Below the pieces are notes generated by a model. It saw nothing but the letters and a program-made list of their open reading frames with translations. It ran no database searches and had not been told where the DNA came from. A DNA stretch of 64,000 nucleotides from Meandrina meandrites (Eukaryota; Cnidaria; Anthozoa; Scleractinia; Meandrinidae): positions 29,446,305 to 29,510,304 of the forward strand of contig OY855908.1 of NCBI GenBank assembly GCA_963693305.1, in the 5' to 3' direction. Below, piece by piece: positions 55,501 through 64,000 of the stretch; within the stretch, counting starts at the first letter, position 1; each line of letters begins with the position of its first letter. Made by a program: the position numbers and the translations under genes.

Positions 55501-56620
55501 TAGTGTAGTACGGTTTTTTGGGCTCATGGATTAAGAACGAGGTAAATGCATGTGTAGTGCGCTTGTTTTTGGCTCATGGATCAATCAAGAACGAGGGATC
55601 TTCATGTGTAGTGCGCTTGCTTCGGCTCATGGATTAAGAACGAGGTAAATGCATGTGTAGTGCGCTTGTTTCGGCTCATGGATCAAGAACGAGGTCAATG
55701 CATGTGTAGTGCGCTTGTTTTGGCTCATGGATTAAGAACGAGGAAAATGCATGTGTAGTTCGCTTGTTTCGGCTCATGGATTAAGAACGAGGTCAATGCA
55801 TGTGTAGTGCGCTTGTTTGGGCTCATGGATCAAGAACGAGGTCAATGCATGTGTAGTGCGCTTGTTTTGGCTCATGGATTAAGAACGAGGAAAATGCATG
55901 TGTAGTTCGCTTGTTTCGGCTCATGGATCAAGAACGAGGTAAATGCATGTGTAGTGCGCTTGTTTGGGCTCATGGATCAAGAACGAGGTAAATGCATGTG
56001 TAGTGCGCTTGTTTGGGCTCATGGATCAAGAACGAGGTAAATGCATGTGTAGTGCGCTTGTTTGGGCTCATGGATCAAGAACGAGGTCAATGCATGTGTA
56101 GTGCGCTTGTTTTGGCTCATGGATTAAGAACGAGGAAAATGCATGTGTAGTTCGCTTGTTTCGGCTCATGGATTAAGAACGAGGTCAATGCATGTGTAGT
56201 GCGCTTGTTTCGGCTCATGGATCAAGAACGAGGTAAATGTTAGTGTAGTACGGTTTTTTGGGCTCATGGATTAAGAACGAGGTAAATGCATGTGTAGTGC
56301 GCTTGTTTTTGGCTCATGGATCAATCAAGAACGAGGGATCTTCATGTGTAGTGCGCTTGCTTCGGCTCATGGATTAAGAACGAGGTAAATGCATGTGTAG
56401 TACGCTTGTTTCGGCTCATGGATCAAGGACGAGGTAAATGCTAGTGTAGCGCGCTTTTGTCGGCTCACAAATCCAAAACGAGGTATGTTCATGTGTAGTG
56501 CGCTTGTGTCGGCTCATGTAACAAGAACGAGGTAAATGCATGTGTACCGAGCTTGTTTGGGCTTATGGATCAAGAACGTGGTATGTTCATGTGTAGCGCG
56601 CTTGTTTGGGCTTTTGGAGT
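52570..56620. repeat. 49-bp tandem satellite, about 80 copies
   Basis: The monomer runs from GGCTCATGGATCAAGAACGA through GGTAAATGCATGTGTAGTGC to GCTTGTTTC. Variants are GATTAAG/GATCAAG, TTTCGG/TTTGGG/TTTTGG, GGTAAATG/GGAAAATG/GGTCAATG and GCTAGTG. Higher-order repeats: a 147-bp trimer at about 54568-54860 and a 740-bp 15-mer (tag CGGTTTTTTG at 55512 and 56252). The edges (52570-52640, 56440-56620) are most divergent. Units 1 and 2 have only two to three copies at the same place. Confidence 0.95.
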
Positions 56621-58735
56621 GGCCGGGCATTCTACATTTTAGCCAAAGCATCAATCACCAACAATTTCTTCACACTTGGACGATCACAGCAGACAAACTG
56701 TTTTGTGTAATTGCCCTTTTCACGATTTACTTTTTTTTAAAAATTGCATAACAAAAAAATCACCGCTTTTGCCAAGCAGTTTATATTTCGCGTCGGGTTT
56801 TAGTGCTTGTAAACCCATAGAAATGGTGGTCTCCTGTAATTATCAAGTATTAGCGTCGCTTATCCCTGTCCAAGCTCGGGTCTCCGGGCTATCCCTGAAA
56901 CCCGAAAAACATCTCGAAACTTCCGATGTTCCTGCGGTCCAGCGTTCCATGAGTATGGTTGCCGGACGCTGAAGACTGGGCTGCAGTGTTGTTTCTGCAA
57001 TGGCGGTGTACATTTGATTTGTTGAAGAAGACGTTGTCGCTGTTTTCACACTTTTATAAAGGTACGAGAGTCTTTTAGAATAGATTTTTCCTATCCAGAG
57101 CTGTAGAATACAGATCACCTATATCCATGTCACTGAATAGGAGTACACAGCTCGAAATAACCGCAGATCAGTCGCCGCTCGACGGTCAAATAAGAATCAT
57201 TTTCCTAATATGGGAATATTTAACGTAATTCAGTTAGCCTGGGGCGCTTTTAGTATAATTTTTAGAGCTGGCTATCAAGATATCATAAAAGGCAAAGTAA
57301 CGAAAGAAAACATGTGAATAGTAGACATAACTGTTGCTTTGCATGGATGTTACAATTTTAATATACAACATGCGACAAGGGACAGCGCGTCTCCCACACA
57401 CTTAGAGCATTTAGAAATTAATGTATGCCTATGGTTTGTGTCTCTATCCGCCATGTTTACTGTTGATTCCGTCGAAATTCCTTCGTATTTAATTTGTGAT
57501 CATTCCCGTTACAGCTGCAAGGGGGTGGGGGGGGGGGGGGGTGGTAGACATACGCCTAGCTGCTTCATGTTACGGGTACCGAGAGAAGCTCCAGCCTGAT
57601 AGGCCACTTGGCTCAAATGCAAACTTTACCTTCTGTTATGGGATTTTTGTTGCTTTGCTGAAGTTGATTGACAGCCAGTTTAGCTGGTTGAATGATATTG
57701 GCTAAGGGCTATCATTGTATTAGTAACAGACTTGAACGTCTTTGAAAACTCTTGATTAAGGGTTGTCTGTCAAAAACTCATAATGAGATTGGTCGATGCT
57801 GAGTGCACAGGGTTTGCACTCTCCCTGGAATTCCTGGAGAGCTCTTTATATATTCTCTATATTCTCTATACTACCTGCTTTTGGAAACACCTTGAATTTT
57901 ATATACATGGTCACCACATAAACTCAATTAAGTGCCGCATATGAGAGCAAAACTACTAAAGATTGCCACTGGTCTGAATAAGCGTTGCATTCATTGACAA
58001 TAGTGCGGTGCTTAATGGAAGTATCATCAGGCCGAATCGTTTGAGGAGTCAGCTGTAAACTTAACCTGCCTTGGAAATTTATTTTCCTGGATTAGAATGT
58101 GTTTCAGTTGGAAGTGGCAATATTTATCGCTTTCTATCTTTCACTTTTTCATTTTTTTGACGTCCCGAATAAGCAGTTCAAAAAAAAATATATCACTTTT
58201 AAAAGCAAATGAAAATGCTTCCATAACCCTTACCGCAAACTGTTTTAAGCAAATTGCTTGAAAACGTTTACACCAATGAATTTTCAATCCTGGGTCCCGG
58301 AATTTTTTAGTCCAATGCGCTTGACTCTTGCCTTCCATCTTGATATTTGCCAATGATGCTTTTCTGGCAAGAATATAAATGGGTTAGGTACACGTCGAGG
58401 TTTCAATTTTCTTAGCTGAAAATTACTTATTTAAAACAGATTGGTAGGAACTGGAAAAGAATAAGTTGCCATGGTAACATAATTTTATTATAACCGTAAC
58501 TGTGTCACCTGTAAAACTATTAGTCTGCCACGTTTCACTGGTCTCGGCAGCAAATTAACCAAGATAAGTGTATTTTTATAATGGCCAAAATGTTGAGTTG
58601 AGTAAATGACGTTATCATTTCCCCTAATTTGCATATTTTACAAATTTTTAATGCTTTAATACCTCTGGAACTATTTTGAATCTTTCGTGGAATTCTATAT
58701 GATCCACCTTAAATTGCACAGGGTGTAAATTCATA
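56621..58735. other. unit 3/4 spacer without a gene
   Basis: 56640-57250 carries the conserved GTTCCA/GGCGGTGTAC block. A G-run (57523-57541) is a second G-quadruplex candidate. 58020-58590 matches 46650-47200. No coding region is supported. Confidence 0.5.
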
Positions 58736-58948
58736 GATTATGGAGAAAACTGTACCAAGGACATCTTTGCCATACAGCGACTGTCTACCAGGGCTCTTCC
58801 CCCTTTCCTTGTACTCTCCATGCGTACAGATTTTCCCTGATCGACCGACCGGCCAAATGCTGATAACAATTTAATCCAATCATTTCCTTAGGAATACGCA
58901 AAAGCAACCACCTCGACAATGAAGCTCGCTTTAGCAGCTAGCAACGAC
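58736..58948 (+). promoter_or_regulatory. conserved upstream region of ZNF4
   Basis: Homologous to the ZNF1-3 upstream regions but more diverged; includes TACCAGGGCTCTTCC and AATCATTTCCTTAGGAATACG. Confidence 0.55.
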
Positions 58949-61376
58949 ATGCCTTGCTTGAAGGGTGCCAACAGTTACGCTCATGTTAGCGACGAAGGAA
59001 ACGTTACTCGACGTAAAGTTGAAAAAAAGATTTCCGTTTACAAGCACAGTAAACAAGGACACAGTGGAATGAAGCAATATGCATGTAAGTATTGTAACAA
59101 GTGCTTCAGCTATTTATCAGCCTGCAAAGCATATGAACGAATACATACAGGAGAGAAGCCGTACACATGCAAGCACTGTGATAAAGAGCTTTAGGCAATC
59201 GTCAAATTGCAAGACGCACGAACGAACACATACAGGAGAGAAGCCATTTTCATGCAACCATTGTAATAAGTGTTTTAGCACTTTGTCAAATTGCAAGACG
59301 CACGAACGAACACATACAGGAGAGAAGCCATTTTCATGCAACCATTGTAATAAGTGCTTTAGCACTTTGTCAAATTGCAAGAAACATGAACGAACACATA
59401 CAGGAGAGAAGCCGTTTTCATGTAAGCATTGTAATAAGTGCTTTAGCGATTTATCAGCCTGTAAGAGACACCAACGAACGCATAACGGAGAGAAGCCTTT
59501 TTCATGCAAGCATTGTAATAAGGGCTTTAGCACTTTGTCAGATTGCAAGAGACACGAACATACAGGAGAGAAGCCATTTTCATGCAACCATTGTAATGAG
59601 TGCTTTAGCACTTTGTCAAATTGCAAGAAACATGAACGAACACATACAGGAGAGAAGCCGTTTTCATGTAAGCATTGTAATAAGTGCTTTAGCGATTTTT
59701 CAGCCTGTAAGAGACACCAACGAACGCGTAACGGAGAGAAGCCTTTTTCATGCAAGCATTGTAATAAGGGCTTTAGCACTTTGTCAGATTGCAAGAGACA
59801 CGAACGGACACATACAGGAGAGAAGCCTTTTTCATGCAAGCATTGTAATAAGTGCTTTAGCGCCTTATCAGACCGCAAGAGACATGAACGAACACACACA
59901 GGAGAGAAGCCGTACACATGCAAGCATTTTAATAAGAGCTTTAGCAAGTTGTCAAATTCCAAGGAACACGAACGAACACATACAGGAGAGAGGCCGTTTT
60001 CATGCAAGCATTGTAATGAGAGCTTTAGCACCTCGACGAATTGCAAGACACACGAACGAACACATACAGTGGAATGAAGCAATATGCATGTAAGTATTGT
60101 AACAAGTGCTTCAGCTATTTATCAGCCTGCAAAGCACATGAACGAATACATACAGGAGAGAAGCCGTACACATGCAAGCACTGTGATAAGAGCTTTAGGC
60201 AATCGTCAAATTGCAAGACGCACGAACGAACACATACAGGAGAGAAGCCATTTTCATGCAACCATTGTAATAAGTGTTTTAGCACTTTGTCAAATTGCAA
60301 GACGCACGAACGAACACATACAGGAGAGAAGCCATTTTCATGCAACCATTGTAATAAGTGCTTTAGCACTTTGTCACATTGCAAGAGACATGAACGAATA
60401 CATACAGGAGAGAAGCCGTTTTCATGCAAGCATTGTAATAAGTGCTTTAACACCTCGACGAATTGCAAGACACACGAACGAACACATACAGGAGAGAAGC
60501 CGTTTTCCTGCAAGCATTGTAATAAGTGCTTTAGCACTCTGTCACATTGCAAGAGACATGAACGAATACATACAGGAGAGAAGCCGTTTTCATGCAAGCA
60601 TTGTAATACTGAAGTGCTTTAACACCTCGACGAATTGCAAGACACACGAACGAACACATACAGGAGAGAAGCCGTTTTCATGCAAGCATTGTAATAAGTG
60701 CTTTAGCACGCTGTCACATTGCAAGAGACATGAACGAATACATACAGGAGAGAAGCCGTTTTCATGCAAGCATTGTAATAAGTGCTTTAACACCTCGACG
60801 AATTGCAAGACACACGAACGAACACATACAGGAGAGAAGCCTTTTTCATGCAAGCATTGTAATAAGTGCTTTAGCACTCTGTCACATTGCAAGAGACATG
60901 AACGAATACATACAGGAGAGAAGCCGTTTTCATGCAAGCATTGTAATAAGTGTTTTAACACCTCGACGAATTGCAAGACACACGAACGAACACATACAGG
61001 AGAGAAGCCGTTTTCATGCAAGCATTGTAATAAGTGCTTTAGCACTCTGTCACATTGTAAGAGATATGAACAAACACACACGGGGGTGAAACCGTACACA
61101 TGCAAGCACTGTAATAAGAAATTTACCCGATCAGCATACTGCAAGATCCACGAAAAGCGACACTCACAAGAAAAGTCTTTAAGACAAGGACGTCATCCTC
61201 AAGAACCGACGGCAACTTCATTTTGCAAAAAGTCCTGTATGTTGTCTTCTTTGACTGACGAAAATTCAAAACAAGTTGAAAGCCTCATCTGTTGGATTTG
61301 TCAGGAGGAATTTAGTACTAAGGCATGTATCGTCCAACATTACGATGATCATATGAGGAAGGTAATGCCTACTTAG
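58949..61376 (+). pseudogene. C2H2 zinc-finger gene ZNF4, frameshifted in three places
   Basis: Homology starts at the ATG at 58949 (MPCLKGANSYAHVSDEGN); an in-frame ATG at 58919 adds ten residues. Frame breaks: an extra A near 59184 (GATAAAGAGC versus GATAAGAGC in the later copy), an internal duplication junction at about 60065 where the gene's own first-finger region is repeated 1005 bp downstream, and a 4-bp insertion (CTGA) near 60608. Several fingers have lost ligands (KAYERIH, HQRTR, CKHF) and one linker has lost two residues. Four copies of a 168-bp two-finger unit lie at 60451-61060. The C-terminal finger and spacer match ZNF1. As read, no full-length protein is made. Confidence 0.88.
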
Positions 61377-64000
61377 ATGACATTTTAAGCCACGGAGCCC
61401 GTATGTTGATCTGTCCGGTATGTCCGTTTGTCAATCTGTGGACAAAACTGGGATTGTATCCTGAGAACATGGGTGTTTACCATTCACAAAAAAAAAATTC
61501 GAAAATCTCGGTTGGGAGAATTTCCGTTCGGGAGGAGCGCGTTCCATTTAGAAACAAGTCTAGTTCGTTGCAGGCTCCTGTCTGTTCTCTGTCTGTTGCT
61601 CACTAAATGTCCCGCGAAAGATGTTGATGTTGCATAACTTAGAACATGACGGTGAAGCTAATATCCTTGCAACGACTGCAACTTTCATGAGACGTGATCT
61701 ACTCCGAAATTAAGGCTTTTTCGAATGTTCGTTACCAGCATATTCGAATGATGAATTTATACCTTGCTAAAAGAATGCTTGGCTTCGGGCACACATTACA
61801 GCTACCATTTAGATACGTGGCACTATGGTGATACAGTTAATCTCTTAGATCTGCTGCAAGTACGCGACTGACAGAGCACTCATATAAACCCTAAAAACGC
61901 GCCTGTGAAGAACTTGCAGAAAACTGACCCTCCATTTTAGTTGAAGCTTAGCAAGGAACCGAGGGAGGCCTGGGTGTGAAAAAGACCGCGAAAGGCTTGG
62001 GACTAGAGAAAATGCGAGAAATCTGTAAAAGGAACACAAATTTCCATTGGGAAAGCTTCCTCTGGAAAAAAAACAGCACTACCTTTTCAGCAATTCCGTT
62101 TATTTCAGAAATGTTTTTATTCTTGGTTTTCATGTTACGTCATAAAATTCTGAAATCAAAATTCAAAAGGCCTGCTAAACTTTTGATATCACTAGGTGTA
62201 AGATAAACTAAAAATATATCTTTTCGCAAATTTCCAGCTTGGTTGTGCCTTTCGTTTTAAAAACAGAGCATTTTGAATATTCGAGTTCTCCGCCGTATGT
62301 GATATCACGCTGAGTGCCGTGACAAAGTTGTTTTGATTCAAAAAAGGCCTTGACTTTCCATTTTTGCAGATCGAACATTCCCAGTGTGCTAAGTGCTGTT
62401 TATGTGAAAGTGCAATAGATCTTGAGCCAAAAGTAGTTACTATTAATAGGAAAATCAAGTTCCAGATGGTTTCTCTGACATCACGGCGGCCATGTTTGTG
62501 CCCCTCGGAAGGACACAAATATGGCGTCTCCATACTGAGCTTTACAAATTTGCGTGGAAAGTTTCGGCAAATAACTCGCAAACGGTGCACCGCACAGACC
62601 TGAGATTTGGACAAATCGTTTATCTATTTATCTTCAATAATATCTGAAATTCATAGCTTCTGTTGTTGAATGGTTTCGATTTTATTTTTTTATTGCGTGA
62701 CAGTGAAAACCACCAATTGGAGCGAACCGAAAAGTCGTGTTCCATTTGCATCCCAGCCCTAATTTGCGGAATTGTTTTGAAAGGGCAAACATCCACAGGT
62801 ATAAACGCTGCCATGTTAAGCCGCTTATTGATTTGTAGTATGAAATTATATTGTTAAGTGATTACCCATTTATAGATTTGTTTTGCTCATTCTGTCATTT
62901 TCTGTGGCAAGGTTTTCTAGCTTTTGTCTCGATTTAAGTGTGACATTGTTGTTTTTAGCAAAGGAGAAAGGAGTGCTGAATAGGAATGCGAAGTATTCAG
63001 CGGGTTTAGGCTTTTAATTAAGACGTTGACGGAAAAAGCTCGTTCACTAGTTACCCTGTTCACGTTGTTTCTATGTTTTTCGTCTTTTTCTTCTCGTTTG
63101 GTCCGCGGCTTGTCAGTGACAGGTTTATAAAAATGAGATAAGAGCTTATTTTGTTGCTCATACCATTTATTGAAATCAGAGGCAACATTTAACAGCTCTA
63201 ATTATTCTGATTTCGAGCGTTTCGGATACGTTTCATGTGTTTTATGTCCACGTGCTTAATGCTCAAAGTGTTTGCACTGTACAAAGAATATATGGTAGGG
63301 TGGACGATATTAGAGGCCTTTAGATCGGAGTTCGATATCGAGAACGAGGACGACTTTCGAATTTCAATCCAGTTACGTTCCCATATCCCTCACACTTCAA
63401 TCTCTGTTGCTGACCAGTTAAAAAGGGGTATGAGATTGGTGTGAAATGTGATAATCGAAAGCATAAGCACTAGGTGTAAACAGTCGTATTCGTAGTCAAT
63501 CTCGTGTTCGTGCTCCGTTCTGAAGGTTTATATTGCTTCAGCCAGTGTTAGGATTTAATCAGCCGGTCTGAGGTTACCTAACCTCCTATGCAGACATTCC
63601 TTTGGCTCGTCACGCACTCCACCGCAACATTTGCTGAGGAGGAGTGCGTGATGAACCGAAAGTAGCAGACTCAGCAGACTGTTAAATCAGTCCGTTAGGA
63701 AAAATTAATTGTTAGTTACCGTTATTGTTGAGTTTATATTGAGTTCTTGTTTCATATGGCGACCTTTCATGCAGTGAAAGAGGTTTGTTACACGAGAAGG
63801 GGTTGTCACAATTTTTCTGTAACGTTGCATGTAGCAATCTGGCTATAATTTTCCCATACATAACGGAAATCATGAGGATTCTCCGTAAGAAAAACTAAAA
63901 TAGTAACCGTTTATATAAGTGTTTTCTGTTTTGTATATTTTCCGTTCAAAATTCCTGAGTTGCAATTAATAAACCCACATATGTTTAAGTTCATTACATG
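61377..64000. repeat. ZNF4 3' flank, duplicate of the ZNF1 3' flank
   Basis: 61377-62115 matches 26062-26790, 62712-63128 matches 26810-27235, and 63128-63972 matches 28538-29388. About 62122-62710 is an insertion with inverted GGTTTTCA/TGAAAACC ends, absent at 26790-26810; the 140-codon leftward frame at 62192-62614 lies within it and is not recognised. Confidence 0.8.

Larger units (their letters stand above)
20980..64000. repeat. imperfect tandem array of about 10-13-kb zinc-finger gene units
   Basis: A block containing AACCGTTTATATA recurs at about 21030, 29315, 40560 (as GACCGCTTATAAA), 51190 and 63905. A block with GTTCCAGCG and AATGGCGGCGT recurs at about 23892, 32945, 43795 and 56925. 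A block with TGCTTGCACTGTAC recurs at about 28690, 39905, 50555 and 63275. Each complete unit holds one C2H2 gene. Unit lengths differ because different transposons are inserted. Confidence 0.85.

Noticed and set aside
52570..56620. Satellite as a CRISPR array
   Set aside because: Monomers are contiguous 49-bp repeats with no unique spacers, in eukaryotic DNA with no cas genes.
25173..61144. Long leftward open frames opposite the zinc-finger genes (for example 25173-25829, 48037-48540, 59117-60082)
   Set aside because: They mirror the finger codons; the reverse complement of the repeated finger sequence happens to lack stops. They have no start context or family of their own.
62192..62614. 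140-codon leftward frame inside the unit 4 insertion
   Set aside because: No recognised domain; the insertion has inverted ends and looks like a non-autonomous element.

Overview
The window is eukaryotic, repeat-rich DNA, most likely from an anthozoan cnidarian such as a stony coral or sea anemone. That is an inference: intronless C2H2 zinc-finger genes, palindromic foldback MITEs, a tRNA-derived SINE and 3' ends of CR1/L2-type retrotransposons sit together in AT-rich DNA. I see no bacterial gene organisation. Region 1 (1-3400) is gene-poor. Region 2 (3401-19356) is one nearly complete 15.96-kb Polinton/Maverick (polintovirus-type) element. It has 286-bp terminal inverted repeats that differ at a single base and a target duplication ACTCT(A). 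It carries a protein-primed family B DNA polymerase, a retroviral-type integrase, an adenovirus-type protease, a packaging ATPase, a double-jelly-roll major capsid protein, a penton-type minor capsid protein, a phospholipase A2-domain protein, a collagen-like fibre candidate and several small unknown proteins. Polymerase points right and integrase points left, their stop codons overlapping; one unknown gene points right; nine genes including all jelly-roll capsid genes form a leftward block; the ATPase and fibre point right from a shared TATA promoter; two small genes at the right end point left. Together they encode replication, integration, particle assembly, genome packaging and probably membrane escape. 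Two defects or recoding sites are visible: an in-frame TAG in the polymerase, and a protease frame with no ATG that joins the preceding frame only across an A8 run. Three unusual layers are added: each inverted repeat is itself a 205-bp hairpin palindrome, almost every gene has a TATA motif within about 11 nt of its ATG, and a short palindrome occurs five times, three times inside coding sequence. Region 3 (about 20.98-64 kb) is an imperfect tandem array of roughly 10-13-kb units. Each complete unit carries an intronless C2H2 zinc-finger gene: ZNF1 at 25147, ZNF2 at 37695, ZNF3 at 47978, and a frameshifted ZNF4 at 58949. Units share a conserved block upstream of the gene, a conserved 3' block and a short 49-bp repeat, which in the third unit has grown into a 4-kb satellite (about 52570-56620). 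Flank relationships are mosaic: ZNF1 and ZNF4 share 3' halves while ZNF3 and ZNF4 share 5' flanks, which points to exchange through the finger arrays. Many DNA transposons interrupt individual units; for two of them another unit preserves the empty site, so boundaries and target duplications can be read directly.
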